Assembly (NCBI GenBank): GCA_016296485.1
Contig: JAEDJF010000006.1
Coordinates: forward strand, 1-29,924
Source: Oscillospiraceae bacterium
GTDB lineage: Bacteria; Bacillota; Clostridia; Oscillospirales; Ruminococcaceae
Reading direction: 5' to 3'
DNA: 29,924 nt
The notes beneath the pieces were generated by a model that did no database searches, was not told the DNA's origin, and was given only the letters and a program-made list of their open reading frames with translations. The translations under genes were made by a program, and so were the position numbers. Below are positions 7,254-13,509 of the stretch, piece after piece. The stretch's first letter is position 1; each line of letters starts with the position of its first letter.

Positions 7254-7571
7254 TTATGCGTTCATTCGCTTCGCGGGGCGCGCGCCGAACTTTTTTTCGT
7301 AAGCGCGGGAAAATCCGCTGGCGGTTTCGAAGCCGTATTTACAGGCTACCTCGCAAAGGCGGCAGCCGTTTTCAACCTCTTTTTCGGCGGTTTCAAGCCT
7401 TCTTTCCCTTACGAAGCGCATAAGGCTCTTCCCGGAATACTCTTTAAAAATCCGGCAAAAGTGAAAAACGGAATATCCCACGCTGGCGGCGATTCTCTCC
7501 GCGGTGAGGTCCTCGTTAAGATGCGCGTTGATGTAGTCAATGCTTTGGTTGATGCTTTCTGTGTAATCCAT
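7254..7571 (-). CDS. Short AraC-family DNA-binding protein
   Basis: This 105-residue protein consists only of the AraC-type tandem helix-turn-helix domain (LTAERIAASVGYSVFHFCRIFKEYSGKSLMRFV, then ACKYGFETASGFSRAYEKKFG). Close relatives usually continue into a GyrI/SRPBCC-like effector-binding domain of about 150 residues; here the frame stops right after the DNA-binding part. It may be a genuinely short regulator or the remnant of a longer one. AAGGAGG lies at ideal spacing before the ATG at 7571. The B12 riboswitch and two terminators lie upstream. A weak promoter (TTGAAA, 17 bp, TTTTAA) is possible between them and the gene. Targets are unknown. Confidence 0.85.
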   Translation of the reverse strand: MDYTESINQSIDYINAHLNEDLTAERIAASVGYSVFHFCRIFKEYSGKSLMRFVRERRLETAEKEVENGCRLCEVACKYGFETASGFSRAYEKKFGARPAKRMNA

Positions 7572-7704
7572 ATTGAAACCTCCTTGAAGGGTAAATTTAC
7601 GGGAGTTGGCGCAAAGTTTTAAAAAAGAGGAGTGAGAGCTTTTTCAAAGCCCTGCGCCGATGCAGCAAATAACGGAATCTGAACGTGTTGACGCTATTAA
7701 AAAA

Positions 7705-7748
7705 AGCAAAAACGGACACCTCGGATTTCAGAGATGTCCGTTTTTGCT
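7705..7748 (-). terminator. Second tandem terminator below the B12 riboswitch
   Basis: A 14-bp stem (7705-7718 with 7735-7748) is extended by three pairs after one mismatch. On the minus strand it is followed by TTTTTTTAAT, a textbook terminator, and it can also act on the plus strand. Confidence 0.9.
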
Positions 7749-7753
7749 AAAAA

Positions 7754-7780
7754 ATGGGCTGCCAGTTACTGACAGCCCAT
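7754..7780 (-). terminator. First terminator hairpin of the riboswitch RNA
   Basis: The stem ATGGGCTG with CAGCCCAT, extended by CAG/CTG past one mismatch, is followed on the minus strand by a T tract. It lies 55 nt past the riboswitch aptamer, where an expression platform would be expected. Confidence 0.85.
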
Positions 7781-7834
7781 TGAATATACTTAAGCGCTTT
7801 TTTGCTCTGTGGACTTCCCTTAACCCGAGAAATT

Positions 7835-8007
7835 GATCTTACGGAAATTATCCTGACTTATGCTTCATTCTCCGAAGGCGCCTTCCCATCATAACGACAG
7901 TGGCGATATGCCTTCTTCGTCGGCAAATACAGTTGAGGTAACAGTAACGGATTCACACCGTTTTCCCTTTCGCTTTTGGCGAAAGCCATTAAGGCAACCA
8001 TAAGACC
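7835..8007 (-). ncRNA. Cobalamin (B12) riboswitch aptamer
   Basis: The minus-strand RNA carries the conserved cobalamin riboswitch blocks in order: GGTTGCC, AAAGGGAA, GGTGTGAATCC, CAACTGTA, GCCACTG, ATGGGAAGG and AAGTCAGGA. The ends form a 10-bp closing helix P1 (GGTCTTATGG with CCGTAAGATC, including G-U pairs). The aptamer therefore looks complete and foldable. A promoter lies 30 nt upstream (8038-8066) and a terminator hairpin 55 nt downstream (7754-7780). No cobalamin-related gene follows: the next gene is the AraC-type regulator at 7571, beyond two terminators. The cobO gene lies upstream on the same strand and has its own promoter, so this riboswitch cannot control cobO initiation in cis. 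Confidence 0.92.
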
Positions 8008-8037
8008 CACGTTATTTACTTTTCAAACTGCAATTAT

Positions 8038-8066
8038 ATTGTAGCACTGCTTTTGCTAAAAAACAA
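8038..8066 (-). promoter_or_regulatory. Promoter driving the B12 riboswitch RNA
   Basis: TTGTTT (8061-8066), 17 bp, TACAAT (8038-8043) on the minus strand. It lies just past the cobO stop codon and starts transcription near 8031, about 24 nt before the aptamer. The -35 match is partial. Confidence 0.65.
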
Positions 8067-8082
8067 CTCCAAATTTGCTATT

Positions 8083-8586
8083 TTACAAATCCGGAACCGG
8101 GGTCGGGAGCTTTTCGGACTCCACGACGGTCACCATATCCGCAAGAGCTTTAAGCTCGTCCGAGGCGTAACGCCCGGTAAAAACGAGCTCGGTGCCCGGA
8201 GTTTTAAGAGCAACAAGCTCTTTCACTTCGGAAATGGTAATAAGACCGAAATACATCGGAATTGTAATTTCGTCGAGGACAACAAGACCGAAGTTCCCGC
8301 TCGAGAGCGCCTGTCTTGCCCTTGCAAGACCCTTTTTCGCGCAATCGAGGTCCTTTTCGTCCGGTTCCCGTCCGCAGATGCAGCCGGTTCCGCAGCCGAA
8401 CTGGGCGGTCACGACGCCGGGAATCGCTTTGCGAAGAGCCATTATATCTCCCCGGGGGTCGTCCTTTATGAACTGACCGACGAAAACGCGCCTTCCCTCG
8501 CCCGCCACACGAAGAGCAAGACCGAGAGCCATTGTCGTTTTTCCTTTTCCGTCTCCGGTATAAAGCCTTACGCAGCCTTTGTTCAA
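8083..8586 (-). CDS. cobO: Cob(I)alamin / corrinoid adenosyltransferase (CobO/BtuR type)
   Basis: This 167-residue enzyme would transfer the 5'-deoxyadenosyl group from ATP to reduced corrinoid, making adenosylcobalamin. The P-loop GDGKGKTT is at residues 11-18, and the CobO-type motifs FGLVVLDEI and LVFTGRYASDEL follow. A cysteine-rich loop (FGCGTGCICG) is present. I chose the TTG at 8586: GGGGGAG precedes it by 6 nt, and a TTGAAA-17-TATAAT promoter (8624-8652) lies downstream of the alternative ATG at 8652, so that ATG would not be in the transcript. The tail ends TPVPDL. No terminator separates it from the riboswitch promoter downstream. Confidence 0.94.
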   Translation of the reverse strand: MNKGCVRLYTGDGKGKTTMALGLALRVAGEGRRVFVGQFIKDDPRGDIMALRKAIPGVVTAQFGCGTGCICGREPDEKDLDCAKKGLARARQALSSGNFGLVVLDEITIPMYFGLITISEVKELVALKTPGTELVFTGRYASDELKALADMVTVVESEKLPTPVPDL

Positions 8587-8623
8587 AATAGGCTCCCCCT
8601 TTCCCGAAGAATTACCGCAATAT

Positions 8624-8652
8624 ATTATACAATACTTTAAAAAAGATTTCAA
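8624..8652 (-). promoter_or_regulatory. Promoter of cobO
   Basis: TTGAAA (8647-8652) and TATAAT (8624-8629) with a 17-bp spacer on the minus strand. It leaves a leader of about 30 nt, too short for a riboswitch, and decides the TTG start of cobO. Confidence 0.85.
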
Positions 8653-8667
8653 GCCGGTTTTTGAAAA

Positions 8668-9192
8668 TCAAAGGCAGCCCTTATATTCGCTGATGATGAT
8701 TTCGTTCATTTCCTCCGGCTCCTCCTTGCAGCCGCCGGCGAGCCACATTTTTATTATAGCGGTGAGCCCGCTTTTAAAGAATTCCATATGATACTCTATG
8801 TTTTTACCGTTAAATCGGCGCTCCGCAAGATTGATGTCGTAACACTTTATTTGATACTTATTGTCGTAGCCGAGCTTAAAATAGGTGCGGTAAAAAAGCT
8901 GGTTATTTCTAATGTGGTAAAACAGTTTCAAATAGTTGTTGCTGTTGAATTTTTGTATCCTTTCCGCCTCATAAAGGCGGTTTACTTTCTCCTCAAGGCG
9001 CTCCCTTATTTTGTCCGCAAGGTCATAGATGTCAAGATAATTGGCGTAAAAAGTGCTTCGGTTTAGGTCGCAAAGCTTGCAAATATCCGACACGGTAATT
9101 TCGCTAAGCTCCCTCGTTTGCAAAAGCTCGATAAACGCCCTTTCAATTTTTTCCTTTGACTCGCGCCGCCTTTTGTTGTTTTTCGTGTTCAT
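8668..9192 (-). CDS. TetR family regulator of the divergent membrane-protein operon
   Basis: This 174-residue TetR-type repressor begins MNTKNNKRRRESKEKIERAF. The helix-turn-helix (residues about 28-52) reads LSEITVSDICKLCDLNRSTFYANYLDIYDL. The C-terminal half, with a FYRTYFKLGYDNKY stretch and FFKSGLTAIIKMWLAGG, resembles the TetR_C_7 group near DhaS-like regulators. The frame extends 21 codons upstream, but AAGGAG lies 7 nt before the ATG at 9192. It is divergent from the operon starting at 9320; its own -35 box lies in a 22-bp inverted repeat (9276-9297). It most likely represses both itself and that operon. The inducer is unknown. Confidence 0.9.
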   Translation of the reverse strand: MNTKNNKRRRESKEKIERAFIELLQTRELSEITVSDICKLCDLNRSTFYANYLDIYDLADKIRERLEEKVNRLYEAERIQKFNSNNYLKLFYHIRNNQLFYRTYFKLGYDNKYQIKCYDINLAERRFNGKNIEYHMEFFKSGLTAIIKMWLAGGCKEEPEEMNEIIISEYKGCL

Positions 9193-9236
9193 TCCGGTAC
9201 TCCTTATTATTCCAACACCTATTTGAAAATTGATGA

Positions 9237-9265
9237 TTGTTTTTGCCCTTTGCAAAGATTATACT
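9237..9265 (+). promoter_or_regulatory. Promoter of the plus-strand membrane-protein operon
   Basis: TTGTTT (9237-9242), 17 bp, TATACT (9260-9265). It overlaps the divergent TetR promoter, and transcription would start around 9272, just before the inverted repeat at 9276-9297. Confidence 0.7.
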
Positions 9266-9286
9266 ATATTCACAATAAAACGACAA
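9258..9286 (-). promoter_or_regulatory. Promoter of the TetR gene (divergent)
   Basis: TTGTCG (9281-9286), 17 bp, TATAAT (9258-9263) on the minus strand. The -35 box lies inside the inverted repeat, so repressor binding would block it. Confidence 0.75.
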
Positions 9287-9297
9287 GTGTTGTTTTA
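9276..9297. promoter_or_regulatory. TetR operator candidate (22-bp inverted repeat)
   Basis: Arms TAAAACGACA and TGTTGTTTTA flank an AG centre, with one mismatch per arm. The repeat overlaps the -35 of the TetR promoter and the start region of the divergent operon, the usual placement for a shared autoregulatory operator. Confidence 0.7.
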
Positions 9298-9319
9298 ATA
9301 AATTTCAGAGGTAATTTCA

Positions 9320-9691
9320 ATGAAAAAAAGTAATTTTGTCGCAATGATACTCGGAACAATCAGCGGAGTATTTTTCGCCCTCGGTATGTGCATGGCGTTG
9401 ATTTCCGAATGGAACACCTTTAAGCCCGGAATCGTATTCGGCTGCGTAGGTATTCTCCTCGGTCTTGTGGCTCTCATTGTCTGGAGAAAGATGGAGCACA
9501 AGGAGCCGATTCATTTTTCGGGGAAAGCCGTACTTACCGCCGTTGTCGGCATTGTCGGCGCCCTTGCTCTCGGTGTCGGAATGTGCTTCTGCATGGTCTG
9601 GGGCAAAATGCTCATAGGCATTATTATCGGTCTTGTGGGTATAGTTGTGCTCCTTTGCCTCATTCCTCTTGTGAAGGGAATAAAAGATTGA
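9320..9691 (+). CDS. Small four-helix membrane protein, unknown function
   Basis: This 123-residue protein is almost entirely membrane-embedded, with four segments at about residues 6-28, 34-56, 68-92 and 97-118 and short Lys/Arg-rich turns (VWRKMEHKEPIHF). The two halves look alike: both contain a G-x-x-x-A-L-G-x-G/x-M-C-M type helix (FFALGMCMALI and ALALGVGMCFCMVW), suggesting an internal duplication of two helices. I do not recognise a named family. GAGGTAA lies upstream of the ATG at 9320. It is the first gene of the TetR-controlled operon and its stop overlaps the TTG start of the next gene. Confidence 0.85.
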   Translation: MKKSNFVAMILGTISGVFFALGMCMALISEWNTFKPGIVFGCVGILLGLVALIVWRKMEHKEPIHFSGKAVLTAVVGIVGALALGVGMCFCMVWGKMLIGIIIGLVGIVVLLCLIPLVKGIKD

Positions 9692-10371
9692 GCATCAAAG
9701 CTAAACTTTCCGACCGGCTCGAAAACACGAAAATTGCGAAGCGCTTCGTAACCGACCTTCGCTACCGGACGTTTTTTTCCGCCTGGGTCGGGCTCCTTTT
9801 TAATCTTTTGTATGCGCTTTATAACGGCGTTCTCGGAATCGCCGGCTCGTCTCTTTGGTTCATCACAATGTGCGCCTATTACACCGTCCTCGGGACAATG
9901 CGCTTTTTCGCCGTACTTTCCGAGCGCAAAAGCGGTTCCGGCGCTTCTCTTGACACGGAGTATTTGGTTATGAAAATATCCGGAGCGCTTCTTATTGTAT
10001 TGAGCTTCGTTCTGAGCGGTGTTGTTTACATCAGCATATCGCAGAACATCGCTATGAAATACGGTGAAATTATTATGATTACCATTGCGGCGTACACCTT
10101 TTGCAAAATCGGGGCGGCAGTCACCAAAGCCGTAAAGCAGCGCAAAAATCCATCGCCCCTCCTTGCGGTGATACGCAATATCGGATACGCGGAGGTTGCT
10201 GCGTCCGTTTTGACGCTCCAAAGGTCAATGCTCGTTTCTTTCGGAGAAATTAGCACCGAAAAAGCGTGCGTAATGAACATACTTTCCGGGGCGGCGGTTT
10301 GTCTCTTTGTTCTCGCGCTGGGAATTTCAATGATAATAAAAGTTAGGAAAAAGGGTGAAAACTATGGCTAA
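9688..10371 (+). CDS. Six-helix membrane protein, unknown function
   Basis: This 227-residue membrane protein has about six hydrophobic segments (near residues 30-52, 53-76, 91-116, 124-147, 160-180 and 194-218) after a basic N-terminus (LSIKAKLSDRLENTKIAKRF). No conserved motif is recognised. I chose the TTG at 9688: it overlaps the preceding stop as TTGA, and AAGGGA lies at a good distance, whereas longer readings would start inside the upstream gene. Its stop overlaps the next start by 8 nt. Tight coupling to both neighbours suggests the three products act together in the membrane. Confidence 0.8.
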   Translation: MSIKAKLSDRLENTKIAKRFVTDLRYRTFFSAWVGLLFNLLYALYNGVLGIAGSSLWFITMCAYYTVLGTMRFFAVLSERKSGSGASLDTEYLVMKISGALLIVLSFVLSGVVYISISQNIAMKYGEIIMITIAAYTFCKIGAAVTKAVKQRKNPSPLLAVIRNIGYAEVAASVLTLQRSMLVSFGEISTEKACVMNILSGAAVCLFVLALGISMIIKVRKKGENYG

Positions 10372-10591
10372 ATCAAAGCTCGTTGAAGCAAACGAAAAAA
10401 TTGCCGAAAAGGTCACGGACACTTTCGGAAAAATCGAGGACGCCGTCGTAGGCGGGTACTCCAAAATCGAAAATTCCGTAGTCGGCGGCTACTCTAAAAT
10501 TGAGGACGCTTTCGTCGAACGCTATTTGGCAAAGGACGGCGAAACGGTGGAGGAAGCGAAAAAACGCTTGACAAACGAAAATCAAGAGTGA
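10364..10591 (+). CDS. Small protein of four 11-residue repeats
   Basis: This 75-residue soluble protein contains four tandem 11-residue units at residues 12-55: KIAEKVTDTFG, KIEDAVVGGYS, KIENSVVGGYS and KIEDAFVERYL. The pattern K-I-x-x-x-V-x-x-x-aromatic-small repeats without gaps. A charged tail (AKDGETVEEAKKRLTNENQE) follows. Eleven-residue periodicity is typical of amphipathic helices that lie on membranes or pack as coiled coils. No signal peptide or membrane segment is present. Similar KIED-rich small proteins occur in other Clostridia, but I know of no assigned function. AAGGGTG precedes the ATG at 10364, which overlaps the upstream gene by 8 nt. Confidence 0.82.
   Translation: MAKSKLVEANEKIAEKVTDTFGKIEDAVVGGYSKIENSVVGGYSKIEDAFVERYLAKDGETVEEAKKRLTNENQE
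10397..10528 (+). repeat. Four tandem 33-nt coding repeats (11-mer peptide units)
   Basis: The repeats encode the four 11-residue units of the small protein. Units 2 and 3 differ at two residues but use different codons at several positions (GGCGGGTAC versus GGCGGCTAC), so the peptide pattern is more conserved than the DNA. Confidence 0.8.
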
Positions 10592-10603
10592 AACCGTTAA
10601 AAA

Positions 10604-10635
10604 AACGCCCGGGCGCATTTGGACGCCCGAGCGTT
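10604..10635. terminator. Bidirectional terminator between convergent genes
   Basis: A 12-bp stem (10604-10615 with 10624-10635, one C-A mismatch) and an 8-nt loop. On the minus strand it runs straight into a T tract; on the plus strand the T run follows after 5 nt. It serves the convergent 11-mer protein gene and the SseB-like gene. Confidence 0.85.
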
Positions 10636-10637
10636 AA

Positions 10638-11339
10638 TCATTTTTCATAGAAGGGTTTCACAAGTTTTTCGGCGGCGGAAAGGAGCTTAAGGTTTGCCTT
10701 TGCCATTTCCACGCCGTCGCCGGATTTAAGGTAGGGACGGATAACTTCCGCAATTTTCGGAAAAAACTCCTCCCGCTTTCCGTCGAAATCAACGATGAGG
10801 AAAAGGTGGGGCGCAATGTCGCCGTCCTTTTGCGCCCAGAGAAGATAGGCTTTATACACGTTTCCGGACGCTTTAAAAAATCCCGAAAGGGACGCCGTTA
10901 TCGTCTCCGGGACTGAGCCCGGCTTCATAAATTTTATTTCCCGGGCTTTTTGTTCGCCGCCCGGGGCTTCGGATCCTTCGCTGTGTTTAAAAATCAGAGA
11001 TTTTCCGTGAGGATTTATCACTATTCCGGCGATTTTTCCGCAGCTTTTCTTTACGATTTCGTCGATTTTTGAAAAAGGCATTATGAACGCCCTGTCCTTC
11101 GGGAGAGGGCTTTTTTCAAAGGCGGCGTAGCTCGAAAAAGCGGGGATCATTCTTCCCTTTTCCTGCATATTCAAAACGCAGAGCTCCGTAGTTTTATCTT
11201 TATAGGGCACGAGAAACTCGGCGCTTTCCGCGTCGGCAAAAAGCTGCTTCGCAATATCGCCGTTATTCCCGGCGGAGAGGGCGTCCACCGCCCCGTCCAC
11301 GTTGAGCCCGTTGTTAAAATTCAGTATATCTCTTTCCAT
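10638..11339 (-). CDS. SseB-like two-domain protein
   Basis: This 233-residue protein matches the enhanced-serine-sensitivity SseB architecture. The N-terminal domain has the typical AEFLVPYKDK strand followed by IPAFSSYAAFEKSP and INPHGKSLIF. The C-terminal domain (about residues 130-230) includes VYKAYLLWAQKDGDIAPHLFLIVDFDG. The molecular role of SseB proteins is unclear; some act as partners of secretion or toxin systems, others are housekeeping. The start at 11339 has AGGAAG 7 nt upstream, so a TTG 18 nt earlier was set aside. It is a single gene; a weak promoter with TATACT may lie just upstream. Confidence 0.8.
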   Translation of the reverse strand: MERDILNFNNGLNVDGAVDALSAGNNGDIAKQLFADAESAEFLVPYKDKTTELCVLNMQEKGRMIPAFSSYAAFEKSPLPKDRAFIMPFSKIDEIVKKSCGKIAGIVINPHGKSLIFKHSEGSEAPGGEQKAREIKFMKPGSVPETITASLSGFFKASGNVYKAYLLWAQKDGDIAPHLFLIVDFDGKREEFFPKIAEVIRPYLKSGDGVEMAKANLKLLSAAEKLVKPFYEK

Positions 11340-11395
11340 TCTTTCACTTCCTGACAAAGGATAGTATATTCCAAATTTATGAATAAATAAAGGCT

Positions 11396-12268
11396 TTAGA
11401 GAATTTCCATCCTGTCTATGAGCCTTTGCATATCCTCCGGGGGCTTTGAACTGAAAGAAAGGGGCTCGCCCGTGACCGGGTGGGCAAAAGCAAGACGGCT
11501 TCGATGAAGGGCGTGGCGCGAAATGAGCGTCCGGGAGCCGCCGTAAAGCTCGTCCCCGGCGAGGGGATTTCCCATAAACGAAAAATGCACCCGTATCTGA
11601 TGAGTGCGCCCGGTTTTCGGGCGCACAAGGGCGGCAAAGAGGTTTTCGCCCTTTGCGAAAACCTCGTAATCCGTCACGGCGGCGCGTCCGCCCGCCGCCA
11701 CGAAGCGGCGGTGGGCTTCGGGGTTTGTGTCGTCAATGGGGACTTTTATTGTTCCGAGCATGGCGACGGGTTCTCCCTCCGCCACGGCGATATACTCTTT
11801 TTCCATTTCTGCGTCCGTGAGCACGGCGGCGGCATGGGAATTTTTAGCCACGAGCACAAGCCCCGAGGTATCCATATCGAGGCGGCCTATGGCGTGAAAT
11901 TTTGAGCACGGATAGTGGGCGGCGCAGTAGTTGGCGAGGGTGTCCGTCTGGTGTCCTTTTGACGGATGGACGGGAACGCCGGCGGGTTTATCGAAAACTA
12001 TTATATCGTCGTCCTCATAGAGCTTCGGTATATCGAGTTCAAAGTTCGGCTCGTCCCCGCCGGAGGTTTCCGGTATTTCAACGGTGAGCACCGAGCCGGC
12101 TTTGAGCCGGTCAACTGTCCTTATGAACTCGCCGTCGAGCTTCAGCGAATCCGGGCTGTGGCGGAGCTTTACGATAAGCGCGTACGAAAAATTTTCGTTT
12201 CTGCGAAGAAAGTCGCAGGCGCGCTTTCCGTCGTGCTCGTCCGTTATTATATATTCGAGTATCCGCAA
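11396..12268 (-). CDS. RluD-family 23S rRNA-type pseudouridine synthase
   Basis: This 290-residue enzyme converts uridine to pseudouridine in RNA. The catalytic motif GRLDMDTSG places the nucleophilic Asp at residue 131. The family blocks KPAGVPVHPS, VRPKTGRTHQIRVHF and LAGDELYGG are present. The N-terminus has an S4-like region (DFLRRNENFSYALIVKLR). Bacillus relatives include YlyB and YjbO; the specific target positions cannot be read from sequence. It starts with TTG at 12268, preceded by GGGGGGAG at good spacing. The mscL terminator lies just upstream and no strong promoter is visible. Confidence 0.94.
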   Translation of the reverse strand: MRILEYIITDEHDGKRACDFLRRNENFSYALIVKLRHSPDSLKLDGEFIRTVDRLKAGSVLTVEIPETSGGDEPNFELDIPKLYEDDDIIVFDKPAGVPVHPSKGHQTDTLANYCAAHYPCSKFHAIGRLDMDTSGLVLVAKNSHAAAVLTDAEMEKEYIAVAEGEPVAMLGTIKVPIDDTNPEAHRRFVAAGGRAAVTDYEVFAKGENLFAALVRPKTGRTHQIRVHFSFMGNPLAGDELYGGSRTLISRHALHRSRLAFAHPVTGEPLSFSSKPPEDMQRLIDRMEIL

Positions 12269-12300
12269 AAAGGCTCCCCCCTTTCCGTTAAATTCAAACA

Positions 12301-12318
12301 GGCGGCCCGAAGGCCGCC
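12301..12318 (-). terminator. Terminator after mscL
   Basis: The stem GGCGGCC is closed by a stable TTCG tetraloop on the minus strand, followed by TGTTTGAATTT. The T tract is interrupted, so it may leak into the pseudouridine synthase gene. Confidence 0.75.
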
Positions 12319-12330
12319 CAAAGACGCGCT

Positions 12331-12789
12331 TTATTTTTTGAGGAGGTCTCTTATCTCGGTAAGGAGTTTTACTTCCTCGCTGGGCTCGGGAGCGGCTTCC
12401 GGCTCGGCGGCGGCTTCCTCGGCTTTCTTTCTTGCCTCGGCTTTTTCTTTCGCCTTGTTAAAGAACTTCACCACGAGGAAAATTATAAACGCCACGAGGA
12501 TAAAGTCGATAATCGTCGAAATAAACGTGCCGATACCGATGACGACGGCGGGAGTAGTAACCTCGCCCGCTTCGTTTACGACGGCTTCGGTAAGGGTTAT
12601 ATTGAGCTGTGTAAGGTCGATTTCGCCGATTATCCAGCCGATGAAGGGCATAAACACGTCGTTTACGAGGGAGGTGGTAATTTTCCCGAAAGCGGTGGCG
12701 ATGATGACGCCGACTGCCATATCGAGGACGTTGCCCCTCGCGATAAATTCCTTAAATTCGCCGAAAAATCCTTTTGCTTTTTTGTTCAT
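12331..12789 (-). CDS. mscL: Large-conductance mechanosensitive channel MscL
   Basis: This 152-residue channel opens under membrane tension to release solutes during osmotic downshock. The N-terminal amphipathic helix and TM1 read FFGEFKEFIARGNVLDMAVGVIIATAFGKI, with the family motif RGNVLDMAVGVIIG-like. TM2 is FISTIIDFILVAFIIFLVVK at about residues 88-108. The C-terminal part is a Glu/Ala-rich segment with a final short helix (EEVKLLTEIRDLLKK), normal for the family. AAAGGAG precedes the ATG. It lies 51 bp after the acetyltransferase gene with only a short GC palindrome between, so they may be co-transcribed. Confidence 0.97.
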   Translation of the reverse strand: MNKKAKGFFGEFKEFIARGNVLDMAVGVIIATAFGKITTSLVNDVFMPFIGWIIGEIDLTQLNITLTEAVVNEAGEVTTPAVVIGIGTFISTIIDFILVAFIIFLVVKFFNKAKEKAEARKKAEEAAAEPEAAPEPSEEVKLLTEIRDLLKK

Positions 12790-12840
12790 TTTTTATTCTC
12801 CTTTTATTTTGCTTTCCGCCCCGGGGCGTAACTTTTTTTC

Positions 12841-13419
12841 TCACAGGGCGCTTTCAGCGCTCCCGTTTTGTATCTCCTTTTTTACTTTCGCGGGCACTCC
12901 CGCCACGAGAGTATTGGGCGGAACGTCCCTCGTCACGACGGCGCCGCTCGCCACCACCGCGCCGTCGCCGATGGTCACGCCGGGATTTATAAACGCGCCG
13001 CCACCTATCCAGACGTTATTGCCGATAGTTATTGGAAAAGCGAGCTCCTCGCCCCTTCCGTTCACCCTTTCGGCGACTTCAATGGGGTGCGTCGCCGTGC
13101 AGATAGTGACCCCGGGACCCAGCATCACGTTGTCGCCTATTTTTACCGGGCAGGAATCGTATATCGTACAGTTGAAATTGCAGTAAAAATTGTCGCCGAC
13201 GGAGATATTCGAGCCCTGGTCGCATTTAAAGCCGTTTTCCACGAACACGTTTTTCCCGACGTGGGCGAAAAGATTTTTTATTAGCTCGCACCTTCGGTCA
13301 AATTCCGCATAGGGAATATTGCTGTACTCTATACATTTATCTCTTGCCGCCAGCATTTCCTTAAAAAATGCCGCCGGGGAATAAAGCTTTCCTGCGTCGC
13401 GCTTTTCGGTTTCCGTCAC
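12841..13419 (-). CDS. Maa/LacA-type hexapeptide-repeat sugar O-acetyltransferase
   Basis: This 192-residue left-handed beta-helix acetyltransferase transfers an acetyl group from acetyl-CoA to a sugar. An N-terminal Maa domain (KRDAGKLYSPAAFFKEMLAARDKC) precedes hexapeptide repeats, including VKIGDNVMLGPGV and ITIGNNVWIGGGA. The catalytic His is in the TATHP segment. The ending GVPAKVKKEI is typical. I chose the GTG at 13419, which has GGAGG 8 nt upstream and gives the usual N-terminus; a TTG 30 nt earlier has no Shine-Dalgarno. The promoter at 13449-13477 agrees. Sugar specificity cannot be told from sequence. Confidence 0.92.
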   Translation of the reverse strand: MTETEKRDAGKLYSPAAFFKEMLAARDKCIEYSNIPYAEFDRRCELIKNLFAHVGKNVFVENGFKCDQGSNISVGDNFYCNFNCTIYDSCPVKIGDNVMLGPGVTICTATHPIEVAERVNGRGEELAFPITIGNNVWIGGGAFINPGVTIGDGAVVASGAVVTRDVPPNTLVAGVPAKVKKEIQNGSAESAL

Positions 13420-13448
13420 GGGGTCTTCCTCCAATATATTTTTTAACA

Positions 13449-13477
13449 ATCATACACCATTTGCGGCGTAATTACAA
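13449..13477 (-). promoter_or_regulatory. Promoter of the acetyltransferase gene
   Basis: TTGTAA (13472-13477), 17 bp, TATGAT (13449-13454) on the minus strand, divergent from the carboxypeptidase promoter at 13510-13538. Confidence 0.7.
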
Positions 13478-13509
13478 GTTTTTTCGGACCGACGCAAAAA
13501 TTAGTTTGG

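Noticed and set aside
8083..8652. cobO with an ATG start at 8652
   Set aside because: That ATG lies at or upstream of the cobO promoter (-35 at 8647-8652) and has no ribosome site; the TTG at 8586 fits both.
11966..13186. A 406-codon plus-strand open frame
   Set aside because: It crosses antisense to the pseudouridine synthase, mscL and the acetyltransferase, including two intergenic regions with a terminator. It is a by-product of codon use.
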